A stretch of 64,000 nucleotides of DNA from Bacteroidota bacterium. Its GTDB lineage: Bacteria > Bacteroidota > Bacteroidia > Palsa-965. Under the pieces are notes generated by a model that saw only the letters and a list, made by a program, of their open reading frames with translations, ran no database searches and was not told where the DNA came from. The position numbers and the translations under genes are program-made. The stretch is from contig JADBYT010000002.1 of the NCBI GenBank assembly GCA_020402865.1, positions 186,001 to 250,000 on the forward strand, read 5' to 3'. Positions 45,701 through 54,539 of the stretch are shown here, one piece after another (the stretch's first letter is position 1; every line of letters starts with the position of its first letter).

Positions 45701-46109
45701 AATGAACGGACAGAATCCGAGCTTCGCATTCCCGGGAGTAGGAACGTTTGATGTACAGCTTATTGTAACTAACCAATACGGCTGCAGCGACGATGTTATT
45801 CAAACAGTTGTTGTAAAAGAAGATTACGCGGTATATATCCCCAATGCCTTTACACCAAACGGCGACGGAATTAATGATGTTTTCTTCCCGCAGGGAATTG
45901 GCATTAATACAGATCGGTTTGAGATGTACATATTTGATCGCTGGGGAAATATGATCTATCAGACCGACCGCTGGCCCGGAGGCTGGGATGGAACAGTACA
46001 GGGCTCATCCCGCATTTGCCAGATTGACACTTATGTGTATAAAATTATTACTGTTGATCCTGATGGTAACCGCAGTCAGTATATAGGCAGTGTAAGTCTG
46101 ATTAAATAG
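42705..46109 (+). CDS. Giant surface protein with Ig/PKD-like repeats and gliding-type (T9SS type B) sorting domain
   Basis: 1134 residues. Signal peptide (MRKFLLSLCIATCVVHTHKAFGQ), then an N-terminal domain starting ATCPTVNAGPDQTICVPNC, a NIDO-like or lectin-like part (about 100-250), and a series of Ig-like SprB-type repeats with paired cysteines (for example NATCFALCNGSATVTPTGGFAPYTV, NTDALCFNSCDGSLV). A PKD-like unit (FTFSPTDPTALNNVVDFTDQS) is near 950. The C-terminal domain is FIPNAFTPNGDGINDVF-like (YIPNAFTPNGDGINDVFFP), IFDRWGNMIYQT, SVSLIK, a gliding-motility-associated type B signal. Adhesion or gliding role is plausible by analogy with SprB-like adhesins. Confidence 0.88.
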   Translation: MRKFLLSLCIATCVVHTHKAFGQATCPTVNAGPDQTICVPNCATLTATVTATQLPGTTATAYTVAQIPYAPDPFNVGTAVPLSDDQWSQPITIPFQFCFYGNTYTQLLIGSNGVVKFDLAGAGGYCTWPIPNTPVPTATAGTPTNAIMGPWQDLNPAVGGSVRYTTYGVAPCRRFVVSWFNVPMFSCGTPATQQITLYETTHIIDNFIQTKPLCAGWNGGKAIQAIQNSTGTQAVVVAGRNTPTQWTATNDGRRYTPNGASNYTVQWLANAVPVGTGTTITVCPVTTTTYTCQVTYTMCNNTTVTISDQVIVNVSQLLVDAGLPQQVCQGGQATLTCTAPGATIWQWYAGPPPTNPIGSTSTITVTPNSNTTYYVVATDPSGCSGVDTVTVSTFVMNTASAGADDSICAGNCTTLTAGGGVTYSWAPLAAIQSGANTATPTVCPAVTTQYTVTVTDANGCVGTDSATVYVAPQVLSSQIAGTNATCFALCNGSATVTPTGGFAPYTVTWNTVPAQTGVTATGLCAGNYTATITDAIGCTTTASVTISEPTDISIQTTNITTANCGLNDGSVTVSITGGTPLGNGLYSVIWSSGGTGYTENNLPSGQVCVYVVDANFCPDTLCVVVPNTPGATISVASTSDALCFNSCDGSLVTSVAGGTAPFTYSWNGGPFGNSNDSTTLCAGTYQVILSDSNGCLDTISATINQPTAVTNTAAAAPATICIGQSSTLTATPGGGSPGYQYQWADAAGPIIGQTGASMTVSPTVTTTYFVAVVDANGCVGPVAPVTVTVNPPLQVTAMADVTVCQNTQVTLTCNGSGGDGNLSYSWSPIGQQGNSVPVNITGTTTFIVTVSDGCGTPVDVDSVVVTVNPAPVVNIAATTDISGCEDLCVSFVNNTPNTASVVWTFGNNLGTSTSPTPTFCFNDAGTFDVTATVTDVIGCSSTFTLSNYVTVWPLPTAAFTFSPTDPTALNNVVDFTDQSSGATIWNWSIGNTITSLDTTMNGQNPSFAFPGVGTFDVQLIVTNQYGCSDDVIQTVVVKEDYAVYIPNAFTPNGDGINDVFFPQGIGINTDRFEMYIFDRWGNMIYQTDRWPGGWDGTVQGSSRICQIDTYVYKIITVDPDGNRSQYIGSVSLIK

Positions 46110-46128
46110 ACTTTATTTTTTATAACAA

Positions 46129-46162
46129 GGAGAGGTTGTAGTAATTCTGCAACCTCTCTTTT
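46129..46162 (+). terminator. Terminator of the giant surface protein gene
   Basis: GAGAGGTTG (46130-46138) pairs with CAACCTCTC (46150-46158), followed by TTTT. Confidence 0.75.
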
Positions 46163-46308
46163 GCTTGTAAATCAGGCAGGTAGTTGTGTTTGTCTGATAT
46201 TGGCAAAGTAATGGGGAATCATTGAGAGTTGTAACATTCTGTGAATACTATAAATTAGATGCTGTTTCGAATACCAAAACCTTAACCACTAACAGCAATC
46301 CCCTGCCT

Positions 46309-48822
46309 ATGAAACAGCTTTTTACGCTGCTCATATTATTACTCCTTTCAGCCGGAGTATATGCACAGAACAATGTTGGCATAGGAACAACCACCCCTAA
46401 TGCATCTTCTATTCTCGAATTGCAGTCAACCACTCAGGGTGTACTTGTGCCACGCATGACTGCGGTACAGCGAATTGGTATTGCGGCACCCGCCAACGGA
46501 TTGTTGGTTTATGATCTTGATTCGCTTTGTTTCTTTTATTACAAAGCAGGTTTGTGGACATCGCTGTGCAATGCGGGTGGTGTAGGGCCTACGGGGCCTA
46601 CCGGTGCTGCCGGTACACCCGGCCCTGCGGGAGCTTCTGGCAGTAACGGACTAAATTGCTGGGACTTGAACGGCAACGGGATAAACGATCCTGCCGAAGA
46701 TATTAACGTTGATAATATCTGGGATGCACTTGATTGTGCTGGAGCAACCGGAGCTACTGGCCCTGCCGGTCCTGCCGGAGCTACTGGTGCTGCAGGCCCT
46801 GCCGGTTCGCCGGGCGCTACAGGTGTTGCAGGCCCTGCCGGTCCTTCGGGCCCTGCAGGAGCCAACGGAGCAGCAGGCCCTACGGGCGCAGCTGGTGCTA
46901 CTGGCCCTACCGGTGCGATTGGTGCAACCGGCCCAACCGGATTTGGCATTGGCCCTACAGGCCCTACCGGTCCCGCAGGAGCTAACGGTGCCACTGGCGC
47001 CACTGGTGTAGCGGGCGCCACCGGTGCCAACGGAGCTACCGGTCCGGCCGGCCCCGCAGGCGTTACTGGCGCAGCTGGTCCTGCCGGTCCTACCGGTGTA
47101 GCAGGAGCGAATGGCGCAACGGGTGCCACCGGCCCCGCTGGTGCTAACGGCGCAACGGGTGCCACAGGAGTTGCTGGTCCTACCGGTGCAGCCGGTGCCA
47201 ATGGCGCCACTGGTGCAACCGGTGCAGCCGGCGCAAATGGTGCCACGGGAGCCACTGGAGCAGCCGGCGCAAATGGTGCTACCGGCGCCACTGGAGTAGC
47301 TGGCCCTGCCGGCGCAAATGGTGCCACGGGTGCCACCGGAGCTACAGGCCCAAGCTGGACGATAACTTCCGATAACTTTAACGCAAATGGAACGCTTTCA
47401 ATAGTTACCACCATCCCTTCAACCATCACCTCCAGCAATGCAGCATGGCTCGTCGGCGGCAACCAGCTTGCCGCAACCGGCAACCTGGGTACTACAAGCA
47501 ACAACCACATTGATTTGATTTCCAATAACCTTGTCAGAGGCCGCCTGAGCAATCTGGGGGAGTTTTTCATTGGCACAACCAATACAGTAATTGCAGGCGA
47601 CCTGATGAATGGCGTATCAAATGCTGCATTCCCTTGGGGTGTAAACGGTTACAGTGCATTTAACGGAGGCGGTACATATGGAGCAATAACCGGTGGCAAT
47701 ACTATTTTTGCCGGCGTGCAGGGCGAGTATTTAGCAGCTGCTACCGGCGGCCCCAACACAGCTGCTGTGCGCGGCGGCAACCAGAGTAACGTGGCCGGAA
47801 CCGGTTTCAGAAGCCTTGCGGCTACCGGTCCGCGCATGGGTGTAAACGGTAATACAAGTGCCCCCACAGGCTCTTATACCTTTGGTGTGCATGGCAGTAT
47901 GGGTACAGCCGATATCCGCAGCGGCGGTGTATTTGGCGATGATTTTGGCTTTGCCTTTGGTGCACTGGGTTATTACGCCGCTAACCTTGTTGACTACGGT
48001 GTGTATGGTTTTGGTATGGCCTACCAGGTAGGTATTGCCACAGGCCGTACCTCGCAGGGTGGAGGAAGTACCGCAAACTGGGATGGCCAGCAGAATACCA
48101 CAATTGGTCTTGGTATTTACGGCGGTGTAATGGGAGGCTGGGTACGCGGTATGGCTTACGGTATGCACGTAAAAGGCACCCGTTATAGTTTGTATGTTGA
48201 CGGATATACTTTTACCAACAAGCCGGTGGCCATGCTGGTGACCAAAGAAGACGGCACACGTGCTACAACTTACGCAGCAGTGTCAACCACATCCGATGTA
48301 TATGCACGCGGCAAAGCCCAGTTAAGCAATGGTTCTGTATATATTCCGTTTGATGCAACCTTCCGTCAGATCATAACCGATCCCGGCGATTTGGTAATTA
48401 CCGTAACACCTACTGGTAATTCAAATGGAGTTTATGTATCTTCGGTTGATGCAAACGGCTTTACCGTAACCGAAAACAATGGCGGTACATCGGCTGTGAA
48501 TGTGTCGTGGGTTGCCATTGCCACAGTAAAAGGCAATGAAAATCCTGAAACACCGGCCGAGGTTTCGCAAAACGATTTTGACCAGAAAATGCGTGGTGTG
48601 ATGTTTAACGATAATAACCTGACCGATACGCCTCAGCCGCTGTGGTGGGACGGATCGCAGGTGCGTTTTGATACACCTCCGGCCAAGCAGCCCGATCCGA
48701 ATTACAATACTGCCAACCGCAGCACAGGCAGCAACACGATGCAAAACCGTTTTGAGCAAAACATTCCCACACCGGCACCGCAGTTTACACCTTCACCTGC
48801 GCCTGCCGCACGTCCGAGATAA
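46309..48822 (+). CDS. Collagen-like repeat protein with signal peptide
   Basis: 837 residues. Signal peptide [20 protein letters not shown]; an N-terminal part with [20 protein letters not shown] (a common Bacteroidota tail-fibre-like start). Two collagen-like Gly-X-Y blocks with alanine, proline and threonine at X/Y follow, interrupted by [18 protein letters not shown], a probable calcium-binding turn rich in Asp/Asn with flanking cysteines. The C-terminal half (about residues 350-837) is a Gly/Ala-rich beta structure with [15 protein letters not shown] and ends in a Pro/Ala tail. Likely a trimeric extracellular fibre. No T9SS sorting domain is visible, so its export route is unclear. Confidence 0.85.
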   Translation: MKQLFTLLILLLLSAGVYAQNNVGIGTTTPNASSILELQSTTQGVLVPRMTAVQRIGIAAPANGLLVYDLDSLCFFYYKAGLWTSLCNAGGVGPTGPTGAAGTPGPAGASGSNGLNCWDLNGNGINDPAEDINVDNIWDALDCAGATGATGPAGPAGATGAAGPAGSPGATGVAGPAGPSGPAGANGAAGPTGAAGATGPTGAIGATGPTGFGIGPTGPTGPAGANGATGATGVAGATGANGATGPAGPAGVTGAAGPAGPTGVAGANGATGATGPAGANGATGATGVAGPTGAAGANGATGATGAAGANGATGATGAAGANGATGATGVAGPAGANGATGATGATGPSWTITSDNFNANGTLSIVTTIPSTITSSNAAWLVGGNQLAATGNLGTTSNNHIDLISNNLVRGRLSNLGEFFIGTTNTVIAGDLMNGVSNAAFPWGVNGYSAFNGGGTYGAITGGNTIFAGVQGEYLAAATGGPNTAAVRGGNQSNVAGTGFRSLAATGPRMGVNGNTSAPTGSYTFGVHGSMGTADIRSGGVFGDDFGFAFGALGYYAANLVDYGVYGFGMAYQVGIATGRTSQGGGSTANWDGQQNTTIGLGIYGGVMGGWVRGMAYGMHVKGTRYSLYVDGYTFTNKPVAMLVTKEDGTRATTYAAVSTTSDVYARGKAQLSNGSVYIPFDATFRQIITDPGDLVITVTPTGNSNGVYVSSVDANGFTVTENNGGTSAVNVSWVAIATVKGNENPETPAEVSQNDFDQKMRGVMFNDNNLTDTPQPLWWDGSQVRFDTPPAKQPDPNYNTANRSTGSNTMQNRFEQNIPTPAPQFTPSPAPAARPR
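46741..47352 (+). repeat. Long collagen-type repeat tract in the coding sequence
   Basis: About 68 Gly-X-Y triplets encoded by repeated GGxGCxACx-type codons; units such as GANGATGATGAAG recur four or more times. A GFGIGPTG interruption lies about a third of the way in. Such tracts can vary in length by slippage or recombination. Confidence 0.8.
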
Positions 48823-48848
48823 AGACAATACCCCCTGACCAGAGCACG

Positions 48849-48883
48849 AGGCCGTTTTCCGATAAAAAGGAAAGCGGCCTTGT
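48849..48883 (+). terminator. Terminator between the collagen-like gene and chrA
   Basis: AGGCCGTTTTCC (48849-48860) pairs with GGAAAGCGGCCT (48869-48880) with one G-U pair. It lies between convergent genes ending at 48822 and 48893. Confidence 0.7.
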
Positions 48884-48892
48884 TGTTTGTAC

Positions 48893-50077
48893 CTAGAATA
48901 AGGTGTAAAGCAACCAGCCCAGCAATCCGGAAGCCGGCACCAGCACAGCCTGCGAAATCTTGGTGCGTAACGAAAGCAGGAGCACCGCCGCAAAAATTAC
49001 TGCGGCCTGCCAGTTCAGCGGTCCGCTGCGTGCAATGTAAAATACCGAAGCGGCAATCATGCCGATTACCGCAGGACGCACACCGCGGAAAATGGCATCG
49101 GCAACCGCATTCCCGCGAAGTCGTTCGGTAAACTGTGTGGCAATAAGCATAAGTGCGGCAGGAGGCAGAAAAATGCCAGCTGTTGAAGCCAGCGCGCCTG
49201 AAATGCCGGCCTGCTTCCAGCCGATAAAAGCCGCGCTGATCATAATTGGCCCCGGCGTAACCTGCCCAATGGCAATACCATCGAAAAATTCGCGGTTCGT
49301 TACCCATTGCAGCTGTTCCACCACTACATCGCGGATAACCGGTACAAACACATAACCACCACCGAAAAGTGTAATGCTCATGCTGCCAAACGTAAGTGCA
49401 AGCTGCCTGATAAGTGCTGCTTTACCGCTCAGCTGAATGAGTACAAGCACCCCGGCCACCACAGCCAGCACCGAGGCAAAAAGCACCGGACTCAGGCTGC
49501 GTTTGGTTAAGGCAACGGGTTCGGGCTTTTGATCCTTACGCATAAACAGCCAGCCAGCAAACCCGGCAGCGGTAATAACGAGCAGTGTGGTTAAAAAACT
49601 TCGTGAAAGCAATAACGCAGCTGCAGCCAGTAAAACCATGCCGCGCTGCAACCACGTGGTGGCATTTTTCTGAAACAGTTGCCACACAGTAGCCATAATT
49701 ACAGCCGCCACGGCAGGCAGCATGCTGTTGAAAATAACTGTTATGTGTGAGTGACTGCCGTAGCGGAAATACCAGGCACTGAGCGCACACACAAGCACTA
49801 ACGCCGGCAGCAGCACGCCGGTCATACACACCAGCGCACCGGCCAGCCCGCGCATCTGAAAACCCAGTGCGGCCACTACGTTTACAGCCAGCGGCCCGGG
49901 CAGAAGATTTCCAAGCGTGGTGGTGTCGAGCAGCCGCTCTTCGCTGAGCCAGCCCCGGTTCCTGCAAATTTCGTTGCGCACCGCTGCCACCAGAGCCACA
50001 TTGCCGCCAAAAGCCGTTGCCCCGATTTTGAGAAAGACCAGAAAAAGCTGTGCAAGTGTAGGCTGAACTCCTTTCAT
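48893..50077 (-). CDS. chrA: Chromate efflux transporter of the CHR family
   Basis: 394 residues with two homologous CHR halves of about six spans each: FLKIGATAFGGNVALVAAVRNEICRNRGWLS in the first, LTFGSMSITLFGGGYVFVPVIRDVV in the second, each followed by the family GNLLPGPLAVN or IGQVTPGPIMI motif. By family it exports chromate, though some members may carry other anions. Start at 50077 is preferred to an upstream ATG at 50170 because a promoter element sits between them at 50083-50090, right beside the start. Confidence 0.93.
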   Translation of the reverse strand: MKGVQPTLAQLFLVFLKIGATAFGGNVALVAAVRNEICRNRGWLSEERLLDTTTLGNLLPGPLAVNVVAALGFQMRGLAGALVCMTGVLLPALVLVCALSAWYFRYGSHSHITVIFNSMLPAVAAVIMATVWQLFQKNATTWLQRGMVLLAAAALLLSRSFLTTLLVITAAGFAGWLFMRKDQKPEPVALTKRSLSPVLFASVLAVVAGVLVLIQLSGKAALIRQLALTFGSMSITLFGGGYVFVPVIRDVVVEQLQWVTNREFFDGIAIGQVTPGPIMISAAFIGWKQAGISGALASTAGIFLPPAALMLIATQFTERLRGNAVADAIFRGVRPAVIGMIAASVFYIARSGPLNWQAAVIFAAVLLLSLRTKISQAVLVPASGLLGWLLYTLF

Positions 50078-50082
50078 CCAGA

Positions 50083-50090
50083 CAAAAATA
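50083..50090 (-). promoter_or_regulatory. Promoter element immediately before chrA
   Basis: Minus strand TATTTTTG matches TAnnTTTG and ends 5 bases before the ATG; a TTG lies 23 bases upstream. The message is probably leaderless. Confidence 0.5.
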
Positions 50091-50127
50091 GAGATTCGGG
50101 GCAAGGGTAAACACAAGGTATATAAAA

Positions 50128-50166
50128 GCACAGCAGGCTGTTTCTGAATGAAACAGCCTGCTGTGC
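50128..50166 (-). terminator. Strong terminator between chrA and the upstream-strand T9SS gene
   Basis: GCACAGCAGGCTGTTTC (50128-50144) pairs perfectly with GAAACAGCCTGCTGTGC (50150-50166), loop 5 bases. On the minus strand it is followed by TTTTATA and ends the gene at 50182-52095. Confidence 0.85.
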
Positions 50167-50181
50167 CCATTTTTAATAAGG

Positions 50182-52095
50182 TTATTTAATTACCTGGATT
50201 CTGCAGGTTGTATTACGGCTTGGTGTTGAAACAGTCACAAAATAAGTGCCGGCCGCCAGATTTGACGTATTTACAGTTTGTCTGTATGCCCCCGGCTGTT
50301 GTTCACCATTTTGAATTGTTAATACCTCGTTTCCAAGAACATCGAAAATAGTAATTACTGTTTCTTCCTCTTGTGTGAGGTTATACGCTACAGTAAAATT
50401 CCCATCGAGAGAGGGATTGGGGAAAACACTAACCATTTCACGTGAATTTTGTGTGTCGGCAATGCCGGTTACAACTGATGCTCCGGCAGCATTCATAATA
50501 TTTGCTGGTGTTACGTTGTTATCAATAAGCATGAGAACCAGGTGCATATTGTTTTCATTATAGCCCTGCGGGATGGTCCATGTAAAGGTGTATGTATATG
50601 GAGTGCCAGCCGTAATGCTTGTGGGAAGGCTTCCCTGCGCACCATTAAAACCGCCCAGAATTTCGCGTGCCACATGATTATATACCATTTGTGAGGCAGG
50701 TACAGGATCGGGCAGGTTTTCGAACCCTCCCATGGGACCAGCCGAATTGTTGGCATAATAGTTTGCCTGATTGTAAGAAGATGTTGTTCCTGTTACACCG
50801 TCTTCGGTAACAACAAGCGCAAGACGATAATCACCGTTGAGGTTCACCGCAAAATTTGCCGATGCAGTAACTGTGAGCACACGAGAACTGAAATTATAGC
50901 TGGGAGTTGTTGTTAAATCGGCAAATCCGAAGTTATTAATCGATTCATTAAATTTTACTATAGTATTTGTCGGATCAAAATTCTGACTACGATTTAAGAA
51001 TACACGCGGATAACCTCCGATTAATTGAGCGAGCCCGGCATCATAAACGTTATTTGTCATCGGATCGGCATTATGAACAGCAATAAGGTGTGCGTCATTT
51101 GGGTGTAAAGCATACAAAGAATCAAAGTAAACGATTCCGCGCGGACACCATCCGCACCATGTTCCTGTTCCTTTCTCAAGTACAACTTGGTGTGTTGGCA
51201 TAAAAGCAACAGCTTCAACAACAGATTGTAATGTGTCGTTTGAACTGTTGTTGTCGTTGGTCAGTTCTACCCACATATCAAAAGTTTGGTTTCCAAGGTT
51301 TGGTGTGTTGAAGGCGGTGGGGTGTGTGAAATTGGCATCTCCAAACGGAGGTATGTTCAGATTGTTAAGCGTAACGGGATACACATTTGCACCTACACGG
51401 TATTTAACAGTGGCATTGGTAATTGTGTTGGAGCCTTCGTTTCTGATTGATCCTGATAAATTAAAAGGTGTGTTTATAGCGAAATAGGCTGTAGGTGAGC
51501 CTGTTGCCGGGGTAATTGATGTTAAGCTCGCATCCCATGCTGCAGGTGTGAGAAGTTTTACATTGTCAATACTGCAGCCATATACCCATGTGCCGGCATC
51601 ACTGTATCTGAAGGCAATTTTAACATTAGACTGACCGGCAATCAGGCTGGTCAGATTGGTAGAATAATAGCGCCACGAATAAAGGTCGCCTGGAATAGAG
51701 TCTGCTACAATCCAGGTATTACCTCCATCAGTAGAGCAAATTATTTGAGTAGATTCAGTATAAGTAGAGGTGGTGAAATTATGAAAATAGGCCTCATAAG
51801 TAAGATAAACACTGGATACCGCAGAGAGATTGACTGCCGGAGAGATAAGCATTGAATTGGGGTTTGTCGGGTTGGTTGCATCATCATTGATGTAGGCAAA
51901 GTTTGAATGGGCTGGTATGGGGAAACCAGAACTTGCAGCTACTGTTGCATTACCAATACTCCATGCTCCGCTGGCTGGATCAAGAGTCCACCCTGCTGGG
52001 AGACCAGATTCAAAGTCCTCATTCAGATAAAAGGTTTGTGCAGGTATTGCTCCGGCAATAAATGCACTCATGAGTAAAAGGATTAGCTTTTTCAT
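50182..52095 (-). CDS. Omp28-like thioredoxin-fold protein with T9SS type A sorting domain
   Basis: 637 residues. Signal peptide MKKLILLLMSAFIAGAIPAQ. Next is a jelly-roll adhesin-like domain (FYLNEDFESGLPAGWTLDPASGAWSIGN, about 20-190), a CARDB-like region (about 195-285), then QVVLEKGTGTWCGWCPRGIVYFDSLYA with CGWC near residue 313, an Omp28-type thioredoxin-like domain. The C-terminus is a type A sorting domain: VSVFPNPSLDGNFTVAYNL, VITIFDVLGNEVLTI, LAAGTYFVTVSTPS. Fourth Omp28-type protein of the window. Start at 52095 fits the signal peptide; the frame extends upstream but a promoter element at 52188-52195 contradicts it. Confidence 0.88.
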   Translation of the reverse strand: MKKLILLLMSAFIAGAIPAQTFYLNEDFESGLPAGWTLDPASGAWSIGNATVAASSGFPIPAHSNFAYINDDATNPTNPNSMLISPAVNLSAVSSVYLTYEAYFHNFTTSTYTESTQIICSTDGGNTWIVADSIPGDLYSWRYYSTNLTSLIAGQSNVKIAFRYSDAGTWVYGCSIDNVKLLTPAAWDASLTSITPATGSPTAYFAINTPFNLSGSIRNEGSNTITNATVKYRVGANVYPVTLNNLNIPPFGDANFTHPTAFNTPNLGNQTFDMWVELTNDNNSSNDTLQSVVEAVAFMPTHQVVLEKGTGTWCGWCPRGIVYFDSLYALHPNDAHLIAVHNADPMTNNVYDAGLAQLIGGYPRVFLNRSQNFDPTNTIVKFNESINNFGFADLTTTPSYNFSSRVLTVTASANFAVNLNGDYRLALVVTEDGVTGTTSSYNQANYYANNSAGPMGGFENLPDPVPASQMVYNHVAREILGGFNGAQGSLPTSITAGTPYTYTFTWTIPQGYNENNMHLVLMLIDNNVTPANIMNAAGASVVTGIADTQNSREMVSVFPNPSLDGNFTVAYNLTQEEETVITIFDVLGNEVLTIQNGEQQPGAYRQTVNTSNLAAGTYFVTVSTPSRNTTCRIQVIK

Positions 52096-52187
52096 CGTAA
52101 AGTTTTTTGTTTTAACGAGTACGGTTATTTTATCAGTAAAGCATTTTATCTGTTTGCTGCTGAGCAGATGCTTGCATAATTCAACCC

Positions 52188-52195
52188 CAAAATTA
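52188..52195 (-). promoter_or_regulatory. Promoter element for the Omp28-like T9SS gene at 50182
   Basis: Minus strand TAATTTTG, exact -7 match, ends 92 bases before the ATG at 52095. Confidence 0.45.
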
Positions 52196-52597
52196 GTTTT
52201 CACGCATCAAGCCCGTTTGGGGAATAATGTGAAATAATATTTACAAAAAAATCAATCATGATAAATCATTTAATGACTCATAATCAACTGTTTATAATCA
52301 ATCAAGAGGTGTGGAAATTTGGCTGAAAAGCAATTAATTTAACTGAGTGAAGTAATGACAGGCTGTGTCCAAGTGTAATTTGTTCTGCCGCAATGCAAGG
52401 TTTTTGCCAAGTCAATAATCCAGCTTCTGTACAATTTTACAGACACCTCTGATTAGGGTGATTAAATGATAATAAGGTGGCTGCTATCACGAAAGAGAAC
52501 TTCTTAAAGAGCCACCGGTATAAGTTACTGTTCACACTAAAGACATTTCTAATAACTTAGAGTTTGAGGCAGGGGCAAGGGTTATACCCTCTGTTTG

Positions 52598-52615
52598 TCC
52601 CGATAGCTATCAGGA
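52598..52615. repeat. Near-perfect palindrome TCCCGATAGCTATCAGGA
   Basis: Symmetrical around AGCT except for one position (G versus A). Palindromes of this CCCGATAGCTATCGGG type recur in Bacteroidota intergenic regions as I recall them; only one copy is seen here. Confidence 0.45.
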
Positions 52616-52701
52616 TAAATGAGGTTTTGGAGACAAGCGTAATAAAGAGATTTGAAGTGTTTAGAGATGATCCAGGCAGCCTCTATTGGGTAAAAATTGG
52701 C

Positions 52702-54090
52702 TTAGCTGTTTTTTAACAATGTGGTTAACGAAACATTAAGAGTTTCGTTAGTGTTTTTTGACCCACCGGCTATATTGAAACAAAGTAAGTATTTTTTAAA
52801 GGTCTCTAAAAGCTGGATATTGCCGGAATAGTCTTCAATGCTTTCAAAAAGAATATTTTCTTTGTCGATATTGATATCAAATTCTCCTCCGTTATTCCGG
52901 AAAACATACTCTTGCATGATCTTAACGGAAGTGGAAAATGAGTTGAGGTATTTGATCATTTGGAATTTTGACTGTGCAATGTCTGGATGTTTAAGTGTGA
53001 TGTTGTGTTTACGTGCTGCAGCAAAAATAATCCAGTGAGCATGCGGAACGGTAAGCTTATTGTTGGTGCATTTTACAGAAACCGCATTATTACCCAGCAT
53101 AAAGGTGAATGTTATCGTGTATTTTTCAATACTGTTTCTGTCAAATCCTATATTTATCCCAGTTAGGCTAATATTCCCGGTTACTTCACCCGCCTCAAGT
53201 TTTAAAGCCTGAATAATCTTATCCTTTTCCAGTAAAGCTTCGCGAAGACTATTAGTTTCTGCGAGCAATGTGTTTGTTTTAACTTCTGCAAGTTCAACCA
53301 ACTCCTCCATTTTTTTACGTTTAGCGCTTTCTGTGTGTAAACGTTCTTCGATGTTTGCAAAAAGAGAATTTAATGCAGTTAAAATCAACACACCAGCCAG
53401 AGCGCTATTGGTAATTACTGTAAAAATTGTCCTGAAAACAATTGTCTCGGGTTCATTTTTGGCTTGATGATTAAAGAGCAGAAATTGTAAAAATAAATAG
53501 CACAAAAAGGGAACCAGAACAATAAACAGCGACAGATAATTATACTGCGTCAATTTAAATGAAGTCATAGAAGCGTAACCAAGTAATGATATCGTAAAAA
53601 TTGAAAAGGCCAATTCCGCAATTTGGGCAACTCCCGGATTTGTCTTCTCCAGGAGTACAAGCAGAATGCTTACAAGCATACATAATGTGAGCGAACTAAT
53701 TACCCATACAAGACGATTTCTGAATGGTTTTATTTTTCTTATCCACAAAAAACCAGTTCCAATAAACGGGATGGATGCAATTATAAAACCATTGTTAAAA
53801 GTGGAGAAGAAAAGATTAACGGCTATATCTTTGCTGCTATAATTAAAAAGTGTCCTGCTTAGCGGATAACCGACCAATAACAAAACACTAATCAGGATAA
53901 AAATGATTCCGTTAACATTTGTTATGTGTCGTAATTTGCGCGCTTTTGAAATGATTACGTATAAAAAAGCGCTGCAGAAGAGAAAAATGCCTACAGCAGT
54001 AAACCTGATAATAGCCGAAAGAGTAATTGATATTACTTGATATTCATGATCAGTTAACTGATCTAAGGCATTAAGCAAATCTCCTATCAT
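52702..54090 (-). CDS. Polytopic membrane protein with coiled coil and C-terminal cytoplasmic domain, unknown family
   Basis: 462 residues. The first 250 residues hold about seven membrane spans of a 7TM-like layout (at roughly 25-48, 58-78, 92-110, 126-147, 158-178, 186-208, 222-245). A coiled coil follows at about 252-300 (RKKMEELVELAEVKTNTLLAETNSLREALLEKDKIIQALKL region). The last 150 residues form a mixed alpha/beta domain with KCTNNKLTVPHAHWIIFAAAR and are presumably cytoplasmic. The layout is sensor-like but I see no kinase, cyclase or HTH motif. The coding region is more AT-rich than its neighbours. Confidence 0.6.
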   Translation of the reverse strand: MIGDLLNALDQLTDHEYQVISITLSAIIRFTAVGIFLFCSAFLYVIISKARKLRHITNVNGIIFILISVLLLVGYPLSRTLFNYSSKDIAVNLFFSTFNNGFIIASIPFIGTGFLWIRKIKPFRNRLVWVISSLTLCMLVSILLVLLEKTNPGVAQIAELAFSIFTISLLGYASMTSFKLTQYNYLSLFIVLVPFLCYLFLQFLLFNHQAKNEPETIVFRTIFTVITNSALAGVLILTALNSLFANIEERLHTESAKRKKMEELVELAEVKTNTLLAETNSLREALLEKDKIIQALKLEAGEVTGNISLTGINIGFDRNSIEKYTITFTFMLGNNAVSVKCTNNKLTVPHAHWIIFAAARKHNITLKHPDIAQSKFQMIKYLNSFSTSVKIMQEYVFRNNGGEFDINIDKENILFESIEDYSGNIQLLETFKKYLLCFNIAGGSKNTNETLNVSLTTLLKNS

Positions 54091-54539
54091 GGTCGGGGGA
54101 ATAGTTCCAGTTGATAAAGATATGTTTGGCTTCGGTTAATTTGATTAAGCAATATTAGCAGGAAACCCAATAGCAGCGTTTGGGAAATTAAGGATATTAT
54201 TTGTGTTTTTTGACAAAACCGGATTGGGGAATCAACTGTAGTGGCTATAGACCTGTTATTGAATTTCGTTGTGCTTTGATTTTGATGCGTTTTTTGTTCA
54301 ATTCAGCCGTTTTGGAGTCAATACAGAACTCGCAATTATTAGTATTGGCGAAAAAGTAATTTTAAGATGCCCCAAACACTATGCAAAAGAAGGAAATGCC
54401 TTACAGCTGTGAAAGTGAATTCATACAACACAGCTTATGTGTCTGTTTTTGAACAACTTGCTGTCTTGCTTGCATCTGTGCCTTTTTCTTACCTTTATTG
54501 CCTTATTCTCCCGCCGTTGCTGTAACGGCACCAAGATAT
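54091..54539. other. Intergenic region between divergent genes
   Basis: 449 bases, AT-rich, no reading frame of note. TATCTTTA on the minus strand and TACCTTTA on the plus strand (near 54490) are one base off the -7 consensus and could serve the two flanking genes. Confidence 0.45.

Larger units (their letters stand above)
52096..52701. other. Intergenic region between two minus-strand genes
   Basis: 606 bases. Contains the promoter element at 52188-52195, a small hairpin AGGGTTATACCCT at 52578-52590, the palindrome at 52598-52615 and 7-base inverted arms GGTGGCT/AGCCACC near 52480-52525. No convincing gene. Confidence 0.5.

Noticed and set aside
46539-47582. 347-codon minus-strand open frame rich in PVAPVAP
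   Set aside because: Mirror image of the collagen-type codons on the plus strand; no start signals and no plausible protein.
50390-50420. Possible tRNA-like GAGAGAGGG motif in the T9SS gene
   Set aside because: It is plain coding sequence (PNPSLDGN) without tRNA arms.
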